From JdFR-22 sp046537735 (lineage in GTDB: Archaea > Halobacteriota > Archaeoglobi > Archaeoglobales > Archaeoglobaceae): a stretch of DNA of 10,386 nucleotides. Below the pieces are notes generated by a model. It did not search any database, was not told where the DNA came from, and worked only from the letters and a program-made list of their open reading frames with translations. Positions within the stretch are counted from its first letter, which is position 1. Every line of letters starts with the position of its first letter. Positions 1 to 6,393 of the stretch are shown here, one piece after another. Made by a program: the position numbers and the translations under genes. Location of the stretch: assembly GCA_046537735.1 (NCBI GenBank), contig JBKHKH010000064.1, positions 1 through 10,386 on the forward strand, in the 5' to 3' direction.

Positions 1-171
1 GGGGTGAAGGAAAGGTTAGAAATATGTTGTTCTTTTCCTTACTTTCATTCAATTAGTCTAGATAACGAAGCAAGATTACTCATCGCAATTGAACTTTATT
101 GTGAGGGAAAAATAAGCCTTGGTAAACCTGCTGATATCGCCAACTTAAATATTAGAGAGCTTTTATCTAGA

Positions 172-246
172 CTAATAATACTCTATAGTTTCGTAATTCG
201 TATTCCTTTTAGCCACCTGCCTTCCCACGTCTTTGGCAGCCCAGCT
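172..246 (-). pseudogene. C-terminal relic of a second mqnC-like gene
   Basis: Read on the minus strand from base 240, this encodes AAKDVGRQVAKRNTNYETIE, then YY and a TAG stop at 172-174. It aligns without gaps to the last 22 residues of the intact MqnC next door (AAKNVGRTVAQRNTNYEILR, then YF): 15 of 22 residues are identical, but only about two thirds of the bases by hand count. Many of the base differences are synonymous third-position changes. That pattern suggests an old, once functional paralogue and not a recent copy. Upstream of about base 246 similarity stops at a hairpin (241-258), and the rest of the gene is missing. It cannot encode a radical SAM enzyme, because the CxxxCxxC part is absent. 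Confidence 0.7.
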
Positions 247-294
247 GCAGTCAGCTGGACCAACAAACTGAGGTATCGACGGAGGAGATACCTC
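241..294. repeat. two tandem perfect hairpins
   Basis: CCAGCTG (241-247) pairs with CAGCTGG (252-258) across a 4-base loop. GAGGTATC (270-277) pairs with GATACCTC (287-294) across a 9-base loop that reads GGAGG on + and CCTCC on -. Both stems are perfect. They lie downstream of the mqnC stop on its strand and directly border the mqnC relic. They could be 3' untranslated structure of the mqn operon or footprints of the rearrangement that truncated the relic. No U-tract follows, so they are not typical terminators. The stems are seen directly; a function is not supported. Confidence 0.5.
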
Positions 295-353
295 TCTAAT
301 GTACCTACTAGTGTAAGTCTGAGAATCTATTTGCAGGGAAGGGGAGTGCGGGT

Positions 354-1424
354 TTAGAAGTACCTCAATATCTCGTAATTCGTGTTTCTCTGTGCCACGG
401 TTCTTCCCACGTTTTTAGCGGCATTGATGATCTCCTCTGCGGTGGCGGGCATTATCTCCTTTCCGGTGGCTCTCACCACATTCTCTTCTATCATGGTGCC
501 GCTGAAGTCGTTCGCCCCGAAGAACAGGGAGAGTTTGGCGATATCCTTGTTCTGGGTGAGCCAGGAGGTCTGTAAATTCTTGATGTTGTGAAGGATTATT
601 CTGGAGATGGCCAGCACCTGGAGGAATCTGGTAGGGCTTGCTACCTTCTTGACCCTGTGGAATAGCTCGGTTCTCTCTGCCTCAAAGGTCCAGGGAATGA
701 AGGCGGTAAAACCTCCTGTCTCTGCTTGGAGGTCCCTTATCCTGAACAGGTGCTCCACAATATCCTTGTCCTCCTCGATGTGCCCCAACATCATGGTGGC
801 CGTAGACTTCATCCCCAACTCGTGAGTAGTCCTCATCACTTCCAGCCACCCGTTGGCATCCACTTTGCGGGGGCTCAGATCGCTTCGAACCCTATCCGTA
901 AGGATCTCTGCTCCACCCCCTGGTAGGGAGTCCAGTCCGGCGTTATTGAGCCTGTGGAGAACTTCTTTAATGCTTATCTTCTCTATCTTTGCCAGGTAAT
1001 GGATCTCAGGAGGTGACAGGCTGTGGACCTGTACACCTTCAAATCTCTCTTTTATGGTGGAAAAGAGGTCCTCGAACCATTTTATCCTCAACTGGGGATT
1101 CAAGCCTCCCTGGATCATGATCTGAGTGGTACCGGCTTTGACGGCTTCCTCTATTTTCTTCAGTATCTCTTCCTTGCTGAGCACAAAGGCATCTTCATTG
1201 TCACGGGCGTAGAAAGCACAGAACTTGCATTTGGAGGTGCATTTGTTGGTGTAATTGATTATTCTATCCCCTACGAAAGTGACCACGTCCCCACATCTTT
1301 CTTTCCTGATCTCATCAGCGATTATCCCCACTTGAGGTAGCGACAGGTCAAAGAGCTGTAGAGCTTCGTCAAAGCTCAGATCCTCATTATTGATATTTCT
1401 GGTAAGGTAATAGCCCATGTTCAT
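354..1424 (-). CDS. mqnC: cyclic dehypoxanthinyl futalosine synthase MqnC (radical SAM)
   Basis: MqnC cyclises dehypoxanthine futalosine to the cyclic form by radical SAM chemistry, a late step of futalosine-pathway menaquinone synthesis, in the cytoplasm. The 356-residue product has the family's usual length. It carries the [4Fe-4S]/SAM motif CTSKCKFC (Cys62, Cys66, Cys69), then MIQGGLNP (~103-110), SPPE (~137-140), LPGGGAEIL (~167-175), TATMMLGH (~208-215), ETGGFTAFIPW (~235-245) and GANDFSGTMIEENVVRA (~303-319). The GGLNP, SPPE and FIPW signatures favour MqnC over MqnE. A longer frame reaches to base 1580, but the ATG at 1424 is preceded by GAGGTG seven bases upstream, and the residues before it are antisense to no conserved part of the family. 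The gene overlaps the end of mqnA by 38 bases and is last in mqnE-mqnA-mqnC. A relic of a second copy lies just downstream. Confidence 0.93.
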   Translation of the reverse strand: MNMGYYLTRNINNEDLSFDEALQLFDLSLPQVGIIADEIRKERCGDVVTFVGDRIINYTNKCTSKCKFCAFYARDNEDAFVLSKEEILKKIEEAVKAGTTQIMIQGGLNPQLRIKWFEDLFSTIKERFEGVQVHSLSPPEIHYLAKIEKISIKEVLHRLNNAGLDSLPGGGAEILTDRVRSDLSPRKVDANGWLEVMRTTHELGMKSTATMMLGHIEEDKDIVEHLFRIRDLQAETGGFTAFIPWTFEAERTELFHRVKKVASPTRFLQVLAISRIILHNIKNLQTSWLTQNKDIAKLSLFFGANDFSGTMIEENVVRATGKEIMPATAEEIINAAKNVGRTVAQRNTNYEILRYF

Positions 1425-2151
1425 GGCACAGCACCTCAAAAAGATCCAGTCCTTTCCTTTCCTTCTTCCCCATTTTATAGGATAGGGTCTTGAAGTATTC
1501 TTCCAGAAACTCTCCTGGCATCTTGAACTTTGACTCTGCAGCAGCGACGATCTCTTCCAGGTTCTCCCAGCCCCAATCAATGGACTTCATCACCAGCTCG
1601 TTGGTTGCAGAAGCATCAAAACCCTTCAGAGAGGTCGAAATCCCAAAGACCATCGGTTTTCCGGTCAGCTCATACCACTCTTCACCCAAATCCATTACAA
1701 CCCTGTAGAGCATTCTGGCTTTGATGGCCTCATCACCGATAACCAGTGCGTAATCGCAATTATTTAGCAACGCAGTGGGCTTACTGTTATCCAGAGTCAC
1801 CAGTTTATTCTCCATCCCTTTCTCCTTTAATATGATCTTGAGCAGGTTCACAGAGGTCATGGAGTGGTTGGTTATGGCTATACTGCGGTCATCTAAACTA
1901 TTGCTGTTTTTGGACACGACCAATACGCTTATAACTCTGTCTGTAGAGGCAATACAGAAATCATAACTTCTCAACCTTTCTTTGTTCAGCAGATAATAGT
2001 AAGCAGGAATAGGGGCGAAATCGATCGATTTACCCAGTAATTCGGCCATTTCTCTGGGATTGGATTCTACAACATCCACATCGTATCCCTGTTTCTCCAG
2101 CAAGTAATACGGCAAATAATTGTTCAGGTAACCGAATTTACCTATTCTCAT
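1387..2151 (-). CDS. mqnA: chorismate dehydratase MqnA
   Basis: MqnA dehydrates chorismate to 3-[(1-carboxyvinyl)oxy]benzoate, the committed first step of the futalosine route. The 254-residue protein has the MqnA/MqnD periplasmic-binding-like fold without a signal peptide, so it is cytoplasmic. Recognisable segments are the N-terminal RIGKFGYLNNYLPYYLLE, the IPAYYYLLN stretch (~48-56), the SMTSVNLLK helix start (~96-104), YALVIGDEAIKA (~134-145) and the EEWYELTGKPMVFGI block (~157-171). The VIGDEA and WYELTGKPMVF signatures favour MqnA over MqnD. Its ATG overlaps the TGA of mqnE as ATGA, indicating translational coupling, and a GGTG ribosome site lies five bases upstream. Its position between the genes for the following radical SAM steps supports the assignment. 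MqnD, the last enzyme of the set, is not in the window. Confidence 0.88.
   Translation of the reverse strand: MRIGKFGYLNNYLPYYLLEKQGYDVDVVESNPREMAELLGKSIDFAPIPAYYYLLNKERLRSYDFCIASTDRVISVLVVSKNSNSLDDRSIAITNHSMTSVNLLKIILKEKGMENKLVTLDNSKPTALLNNCDYALVIGDEAIKARMLYRVVMDLGEEWYELTGKPMVFGISTSLKGFDASATNELVMKSIDWGWENLEEIVAAAESKFKMPGEFLEEYFKTLSYKMGKKERKGLDLFEVLCHEHGLLPYQKYQ
1432..1437 (-). promoter_or_regulatory. ribosome binding site fixing the mqnC start
   Basis: GAGGTG on the minus strand sits seven bases before the ATG at 1424 and inside the mqnA coding region. It supports the short start over the upstream in-frame codon at 1580, and suggests that mqnC is translated by reinitiation within the operon messenger. 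Confidence 0.65.
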
Positions 2152-3176
2152 GAGTACACCTTCATTATATTACAGTAAGTATCTCGCTGGGCGGGAACTT
2201 TACCTGCACCTCTTATCAGCTCCTGGATCCTGGAGATACGCAGATTGACAGGTGTTCTCGCTCCAGCGGCATGTGATATCTTCTCTTCGATCAGTGTGCC
2301 GTCGATATCGTTGGCACCGTAGTTAAGGGCAACCTGAGACAGCCTCTCTCCCAGCATCACCCAGTAGGCCCGTATACTCTTGAAGTTATCCAGAACTATT
2401 CTGGAAACGGCAATGGTCTTCAAGATCTCTACCGGATTTTCTCTTTCGTTGACCAGCCCGTCTTCCTTTAGACTGGTGTTCTCCGGATGGAAGACCAGAG
2501 GGATAAGCGATATAAAACCTCCTGTTCGTTCCTGCAGTCTCCTCAACTCGTAGAGATGCCTCGCTTTGTGCTTTGCTTCTTCGATGTGACCGAACAGCAT
2601 GGTAGCATTGCTCTTGATGCCCAGCTCATGAGCGGTTCTCATGGTCTTCAGCCACTCGCTGCTGGTGGCTTTATGGGGGCAAATCACTTTTCTTATTTCG
2701 TCATCCAGTATTTCGGCACCGCCTCCGGGCAGTACCTGAAGACCTGAATCTTTAAGTCTGTCCAGAACCTCTTTAACCCTCATCTTCTCCTTTTTAGCCA
2801 CAAAATCGATTTCGGTGGCTGTCAACGCCTTTAAGACCACTTCCGGGTATCTGGTCTTGATCTCCTCAAACAAATCCTCAAAATACTCTATAGTGACCTC
2901 AGGGTTGTGGGAGCCCACGATGTGGAGCTCCGTCACTCCCAGCTCCACAGCCTCATCTACCTTATCCAGCACTTCTTCTCTGGACATGAAGTAGGCGTCT
3001 TCATCGCCTTTATCCCTGTAGTAGGCGCAGAGGGGACATTTGGAGACACAGATATTGGTGTAGTTGAGATGTCGGTTGATCACAAACAGACCCAGATCAT
3101 TGTTAAGAGAGTTGGCTCTAACTCCCAGTTCGTGTAAATCGAGATTGAATAGGTCTTTAATCTCTTCTACTTTCAC
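2148..3176 (-). CDS. mqnE: aminofutalosine synthase MqnE (radical SAM)
   Basis: MqnE joins SAM to the MqnA product, releasing CO2 and giving 6-amino-6-deoxyfutalosine. The 342-residue product contains the radical SAM motif CVSKCPLC (Cys43, Cys47, Cys50), followed by ELHIVGSHNPE (~83-93), TATEIDF (~119-125), LPGGGAEI (~149-156), NATMLFGH (~190-197), ERTGGFISLIPLVFHPENT (~216-234), the AYWVMLG helix (~270-276) and GANDIDGT (~287-294). HIVG, IPL.FHPENT and AYWVMLG separate it from MqnC. The start is a GTG at 3176, preceded by GGAG with an eight-base gap; no in-frame ATG is better placed. It is the first gene of the operon, behind a TATA box at 3226-3233, and its stop overlaps the mqnA start. Confidence 0.92.
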   Translation of the reverse strand: MKVEEIKDLFNLDLHELGVRANSLNNDLGLFVINRHLNYTNICVSKCPLCAYYRDKGDEDAYFMSREEVLDKVDEAVELGVTELHIVGSHNPEVTIEYFEDLFEEIKTRYPEVVLKALTATEIDFVAKKEKMRVKEVLDRLKDSGLQVLPGGGAEILDDEIRKVICPHKATSSEWLKTMRTAHELGIKSNATMLFGHIEEAKHKARHLYELRRLQERTGGFISLIPLVFHPENTSLKEDGLVNERENPVEILKTIAVSRIVLDNFKSIRAYWVMLGERLSQVALNYGANDIDGTLIEEKISHAAGARTPVNLRISRIQELIRGAGKVPAQRDTYCNIMKVYS

Positions 3177-3225
3177 ATTTTTTTCTCCATAAGTGCTGTT
3201 TTAAACTTTTTGAATCACCGCAACC

Positions 3226-3233
3226 TTTTTATA
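3226..3233 (-). promoter_or_regulatory. TATA box of the mqnE-mqnA-mqnC operon
   Basis: On the minus strand this reads TATAAAAA. It would place transcription start about 25 bases downstream, near 3204, leaving a leader of roughly 27 bases that contains the GGAG ribosome site. On the opposite strand the overlapping TTTATACA could serve the divergent thioredoxin-permease pair, so the element may be shared. Inferred from position and base pattern only. Confidence 0.55.
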
Positions 3234-3234
3234 C

Positions 3235-3258
3235 ATTGATACATGTCAATATATCAAT
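3235..3258. promoter_or_regulatory. candidate ArsR/SmtB-like operator palindrome
   Basis: ATTGATA (3235-3241) is an inverted repeat of TATCAAT (3252-3258) with a ten-base spacer. The spacer contains a third half-site that forms a nested ATTGA-N6-TCAAT dyad (3235-3250). ATCAA/TTGAT half-sites are common in operators of the ArsR/SmtB repressor family. The element sits just downstream of a possible + strand TATA (TTTATA, 3228-3233), between it and the expected start of the permease transcript, and upstream of the mqnE TATA. This is a plausible repressor site for a metalloid or thiol exporter. No regulator gene is in the window, so the regulator is unknown. Confidence 0.4.
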
Positions 3259-3263
3259 ATGAT

Positions 3264-3295
3264 GATTGGCTTAAGATTGGCTAAAAAAAGATTGG
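3264..3295 (+). repeat. three short direct repeats GATTGG in the leader
   Basis: GATTGGCTTAA (3264), GATTGGCTAAA (3275) and GATTGGAGAGG (3290) repeat the same core at 11- and 15-base intervals, running directly into the ribosome binding site of the thioredoxin-like gene. They would lie in the transcript leader. Function unknown; chance repetition is possible. Confidence 0.3.
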
Positions 3296-3309
3296 AGAGG
3301 TGATATGAT

Positions 3310-3543
3310 ATGAAAATAACCATTGTGGGTGCAGGGTGTCCTTCCTGCCAGTCTCTTTACGATAGAGTGAAGAAATTGAAGGAAGAGAAGAACATTCAGG
3401 CAGAAGTAGAGTATAAGAATGACCTAAACGAGCTAACCCAAAGAGGGATAATGAGCAGCCCTGCCCTGCTGATAGACGATGAGCCAGTTTACGTGGGCAT
3501 GCCCAAGGACGATGAAGAGCTGCTCAAGCTGATCCAGAGATAA
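3310..3543 (+). CDS. small thioredoxin-like redox-active disulfide protein
   Basis: This 77-residue thioredoxin-fold protein belongs to the MTH895 / 'redox-active disulfide protein 2' type. It has a short first strand (KITIVGAG), the active-site pair Cys10-Pro-Ser-Cys13, a lysine-rich helix (~18-28), the edge strand AEVEYKNDL and the conserved cis-proline turn MSSPALLIDD (Pro51). The size is normal for the family. It has no signal peptide and should act in the cytoplasm, reducing disulfides or handing over a thiol-bound ion. The ribosome site GAGGTGAT (3297-3304) is a near-perfect match to the 16S tail and sits five bases before the ATG. Only 26 bases separate it from the permease downstream, so the two are one operon. 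Such pairs recur in archaea and bacteria, suggesting the small protein serves the permease. Confidence 0.85.
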   Translation: MKITIVGAGCPSCQSLYDRVKKLKEEKNIQAEVEYKNDLNELTQRGIMSSPALLIDDEPVYVGMPKDDEELLKLIQR

Positions 3544-3569
3544 ATGGAATAGGAAACCTATAGGTCAAA

Positions 3570-4673
3570 ATGAAGGATAAACATATTTTTTTATTGATCT
3601 TAGCTCTTTTCCTGGCATTTTATTTCATGCCCGTAGATTCTCCCATATTTTCTGAAGCTGTACTCAGTGGTTTTGAGCTCCTTCACGAGTACGCTACCCA
3701 GCACGTTCTCACCTGTCTGGTGCCTGCTTTCTTTATCGCAGGCGCCATCAGCGTGTTCATGAGAAAGGACGTAATAATGGAGTACCTGGGGAATAGAGGG
3801 AGGCGCACCATATCTTACCCTATCGCATCTGTTTCCGGATCTGTGCTTGCGGTTTGCTCCTGCACTATCCTCCCATTGTTCGCGGGGATCAGGAGTAGAG
3901 GTGCTGGGCTGGGACCGGCAACCACATTCCTTTTCTCTGGGCCAGCCATAAACATCGCTGCCATATTCCTCACCATCAGCGTTCTGGGGGTGGAGATCGG
4001 TATGGCCAGAATAGTCTTTGCAATTTTGCTGGCCATTCTGGTGGGTCTGTCGATGGAGCTGCTATTCAGGGAGAGGAGTCAGGAAGGCACACTCTATTAC
4101 CAGCATGAAGAAGGAGTTGATGCCGGAAGACATGTTCTGCTGGCTTTCTTTTTGTCTATGGTAGCCATTATCGTTGTGGGCGGACTGCAGATAGGAATTC
4201 TGAAATATGGATTGATGCTGGCATTGGTCCTGCTGGTAGCCTTAATAGCGTTAACCTCCTTTAGCAGGGAGAAGAACAAGAGCTGGTTGGAGGAGACATG
4301 GTATTTTACCAGGTTGTTGGTACCTTATCTGTTTATAGGTGTGTTCGTGGCAGGTTTTATTACCCCAGTACTGCCCCAGAACGTGATCGAGGATGTGGTG
4401 GGCAGCAATACTGTGACCGGCAATCTTATAGCATCAGTGCTGGGCGCATTCATGTATTTCTCCACCCTTACCGAGATACCCATACTGCAGGCATTTATGG
4501 CCAAAGGAATGTCTAAAGGTCCAGCTCTGGCATTGCTGCTGGCCGGACCCAGCCTCAGCCTACCCAATATGCTGGTGGTGAGAAAAGTTCTGGGTAATGA
4601 GAGAACGGCGGTTTATGTGGCTCTGGTAATCATCTACTCCACAGTGGCAGGGTTGGTCTTCGGCTCTCTATAA
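3570..4673 (+). CDS. ArsP/DUF318-type permease
   Basis: A 367-residue integral membrane protein of the DUF318 (PF03773) permease family, which includes ArsP exporters of organoarsenicals and the YraQ proteins. About eight to ten hydrophobic segments can be picked out (for example ~7-20, 46-63, 85-106, 120-138, 146-162, 188-206, 214-229, 248-265, 284-297, 318-333, 347-365). The family signature AVCSCTILPLFAGI holds Cys96 and Cys98 in a membrane segment, followed by RGAGLGPATTFLFSGPAIN. A second matching block near the C-terminus (LTEIPILQAFMAKGMS, then LLLAGPSLSLPNML) suggests two homologous halves. A weak AGGT lies four bases before the ATG. The substrate cannot be read from sequence; arsenical, metal or thiol-linked export is inferred from the family and the partner disulfide protein. 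Its stop is directly adjacent to the convergent fwdB stop. Confidence 0.85.
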   Translation: MKDKHIFLLILALFLAFYFMPVDSPIFSEAVLSGFELLHEYATQHVLTCLVPAFFIAGAISVFMRKDVIMEYLGNRGRRTISYPIASVSGSVLAVCSCTILPLFAGIRSRGAGLGPATTFLFSGPAINIAAIFLTISVLGVEIGMARIVFAILLAILVGLSMELLFRERSQEGTLYYQHEEGVDAGRHVLLAFFLSMVAIIVVGGLQIGILKYGLMLALVLLVALIALTSFSREKNKSWLEETWYFTRLLVPYLFIGVFVAGFITPVLPQNVIEDVVGSNTVTGNLIASVLGAFMYFSTLTEIPILQAFMAKGMSKGPALALLLAGPSLSLPNMLVVRKVLGNERTAVYVALVIIYSTVAGLVFGSL

Positions 4674-5951
4674 CTATAGCTTGTTCATGATCCTGGTCAA
4701 TATGTCCTTGTCCTCCAGTATTCCTGCTGGCGGATCAACCACTTTTTTCAGTCTCAGAGGAATACAATCCATTCTATAGGCTGCTCCACCTGTCTCCACT
4801 CCTGTAACTGCTGATGGAATAAAAACTGTGGCTATTTGTGAGGTCAGGCACTCATAGGGATCTATGACAATAACAGGTATTTTTGACAAATATTTGACCG
4901 AAGATTTGGGGAAATGAGCTACGGGATCTGATGAGATAATGAGAGCGGCATCGACTTCTTCATGCTGCAGGACTGAATTGGCGTCTGTTTCCCCCGGATT
5001 ATACCATGGATATCCTTTAGAGAAATCGACGGCATATGGGTATCCGGTTAGCCAGGCAGCAACTTCATTGAATCCAGTAACGTTATAGTGTCCCCTCATG
5101 GGCATGATGCTGAATTTGGTGAACCGGTTAAGGTCTCTTGTCAGGCAGATCGCCTCGGAGATGTTCTTATGCTTTCCATAGCTCATGACAAGACCTACTC
5201 CGAAGAATATGATACCAAACTGACAGGATTTCATTTTCTCTACCAGTTCAACCAGCGTCTGTTTGTCAACTCCACCTACGCTCTCCTGAGAGATATCTCC
5301 GTTATTCAAAAGAGTTCTTAAGGCATTGAGAACCTCGTAATCTCTGTTGGGCTCCACTTTGATGAACTGGTCGGCAATGTTTGCGGATTCAGTCTCCCTG
5401 ACATCGATCACTATCATCTCCCTGTCCAGCTTACCTCTTTCTCTGAACCTGCCTCTGGGGTAGTGAGTATATCTGGAGGCGTGTCGGGGATGGGCGTGCA
5501 TTACATTGGAGCCCCAGTATATCACCAGATCGGCCCTGTTCCTCACTTCTCCCAGAGTCACCGAGGGAAAACCCACGTCCTGGATGGCAATTATGCTGGG
5601 ACCATGACAGACCGAAGATGTGCAATCCACCACTCCTCCCAGTTTCTCTGCCAGCTCTATTCCTACTTCCTGAGCTTCGCAGCTGGTGGAAGAAAAACCA
5701 TATAAAAGAGGTTTTTTGGATTCACGAAGTATTCTGGCCGCTTCTTCAGTAGCATTCTCTACGTCAACGTATTTTACCTCTTCGTCCCTGATGAAAGGTC
5801 TGGTTGGCCTGTGGTGATTAATACCCATGAACTTGTGGACACCCAGACTGCAGGCCTCTTCTATATTCTCTATTCGATTATCCTCTACGTTAATGGCAAT
5901 ATCGTCACATAAGGCTCCACAAAAAGGGCATATCACATCATCGATCCTCAT
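4674..5951 (-). CDS. fwdB: formylmethanofuran dehydrogenase subunit B (catalytic)
   Basis: FwdB is the molybdopterin/tungstopterin subunit that interconverts CO2 and formate within the formylmethanofuran dehydrogenase complex. From the ATG at 5951 it is 425 residues long, normal for the family. The N-terminal [4Fe-4S] motif is CPFCGALC (Cys8, Cys11, Cys15) with Cys34. The metal ligand is in the VCHGPS motif (Cys115), encoded by TGT; this is therefore the cysteine form, not the selenocysteine form known in some methanogens. IYWGSNVMHAHPRH and the MRGHYNVTGFNE block are further family signatures. The frame stays open to 6104, but the residues before 5951 run antisense-free through fwdD coding and lack similarity, while AGGAGG lies seven bases before the ATG. 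It overlaps fwdD by 14 bases. Whether the metal is Mo or W cannot be told. Confidence 0.93.
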   Translation of the reverse strand: MRIDDVICPFCGALCDDIAINVEDNRIENIEEACSLGVHKFMGINHHRPTRPFIRDEEVKYVDVENATEEAARILRESKKPLLYGFSSTSCEAQEVGIELAEKLGGVVDCTSSVCHGPSIIAIQDVGFPSVTLGEVRNRADLVIYWGSNVMHAHPRHASRYTHYPRGRFRERGKLDREMIVIDVRETESANIADQFIKVEPNRDYEVLNALRTLLNNGDISQESVGGVDKQTLVELVEKMKSCQFGIIFFGVGLVMSYGKHKNISEAICLTRDLNRFTKFSIMPMRGHYNVTGFNEVAAWLTGYPYAVDFSKGYPWYNPGETDANSVLQHEEVDAALIISSDPVAHFPKSSVKYLSKIPVIVIDPYECLTSQIATVFIPSAVTGVETGGAAYRMDCIPLRLKKVVDPPAGILEDKDILTRIMNKL

Positions 5952-6330
5952 CAAGCATCCTCCTGATGAGCTGTTTGGCGTCCAGAACCTTTTCACCGGT
6001 CTTCTCCACCTTAACCTTAAACCCCTTATATGCTGGCATACCGGTTGAATCCGTTCCTGCGGGGACAATATAGTTGGCCCACGGACCCAAGGGGATAAAG
6101 GCAATTCCCTTGTCTATACTTGAGGAGCTGGCGTATACAAGGACTTCTCCTTCCTCAGTAGTGACTTTCACTGCGTCACCGTCTTTAATTCCCAGTGTGG
6201 CCATATCTTCTTCGTTTAGCTCACATATTGCTGTGTGACCCATATACTCACTTGACAGCTTGGACTCTATGGTCTCTCCCTGACCCACTGTTCTTCCGGT
6301 CACCAGGGTTAATTCTATTTGATTATTCAT
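5938..6330 (-). CDS. fwdD: formylmethanofuran dehydrogenase subunit D
   Basis: FwdD is the small molybdopterin-dinucleotide-binding subunit that completes the cofactor site of FwdB. The 130-residue protein has the beta-barrel pattern of that domain: LTLVTGRTVGQGE (~7-19), LNEEDMATLGIKDGDAVKV (~38-56), GEVLVYA (~61-67), and the FwdD-specific FIPLGPWANYIV (~78-89) and GTDSTGMPAYKG (~92-103). A GTG at 6348 would add six residues, but the bases there are the ribosome site itself, so the ATG at 6330 is preferred. The gene leads a two-gene unit with fwdB, and the two proteins bind the same cofactor. Subunits A, C, F and G, normally nearby, are not in this window on the fwdB side. Confidence 0.92.
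   Translation of the reverse strand: MNNQIELTLVTGRTVGQGETIESKLSSEYMGHTAICELNEEDMATLGIKDGDAVKVTTEEGEVLVYASSSSIDKGIAFIPLGPWANYIVPAGTDSTGMPAYKGFKVKVEKTGEKVLDAKQLIRRMLDEDR
5959..5964 (-). promoter_or_regulatory. ribosome binding site fixing the fwdB start
   Basis: AGGAGG on the minus strand, seven bases before the ATG at 5951 and inside the end of fwdD. It rules in the 425-residue product whose eighth residue is the first cluster cysteine. Confidence 0.7.
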
Positions 6331-6340
6331 ACTTGACCGA

Positions 6341-6346
6341 CTCCTC
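6341..6346 (-). promoter_or_regulatory. ribosome binding site fixing the fwdD start
   Basis: GAGGAG on the minus strand ends ten bases before the ATG at 6330. It overlaps the alternative GTG codon at 6348, which therefore is unlikely to be the start. Confidence 0.55.
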
Positions 6347-6384
6347 ACTTACAGCACTATATAAAATTTGCCTCAATTAGCATG

Positions 6385-6393
6385 ATTTATAAT
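6385..6393 (-). promoter_or_regulatory. TATA box of fwdDB
   Basis: The minus strand reads ATTATAAAT. A start about 26 bases downstream (near 6363) leaves a leader of about 33 bases containing the ribosome site. A second TATA-like run (TTTTATATAG, 6357-6366) would start transcription around 6338 and cut off the ribosome site, so it is less likely. Confidence 0.5.

Larger units (their letters stand above)
4..357 (+). pseudogene. UPF0175-like antitoxin remnant (degraded)
   Basis: The frame begins with GTG at base 4 and may enter from outside the window. Only about residues 20-55 look like a protein family: the stretch ARLLIAIELYCEGKISLGK followed by PADIANLNIRELL matches the core of UPF0175, the small helix-turn-helix-like proteins usually predicted to be antitoxins (typical core: ALELYREGKISLGKAAELAG). 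The expected N-terminal strand and the C-terminal tail are unrecognisable. The second half of the frame, from about base 172, is antisense to a relic of mqnC and to two hairpins, so it is not a credible continuation. I read this as a decayed antitoxin fragment, not a working 117-residue protein. No partner PIN-type toxin is visible. Confidence 0.5.

Noticed and set aside
1424..1580. N-terminal extension of mqnC starting at 1580
   Set aside because: The extra 52 residues overlap the conserved coding of mqnA, look like no radical SAM N-terminus, and the ATG at 1424 has its own ribosome site.
5951..6104. N-terminal extension of fwdB starting at 6104
   Set aside because: It lies over fwdD, precedes the conserved CPFCG start region by 51 unrelated residues, and AGGAGG marks the ATG at 5951.
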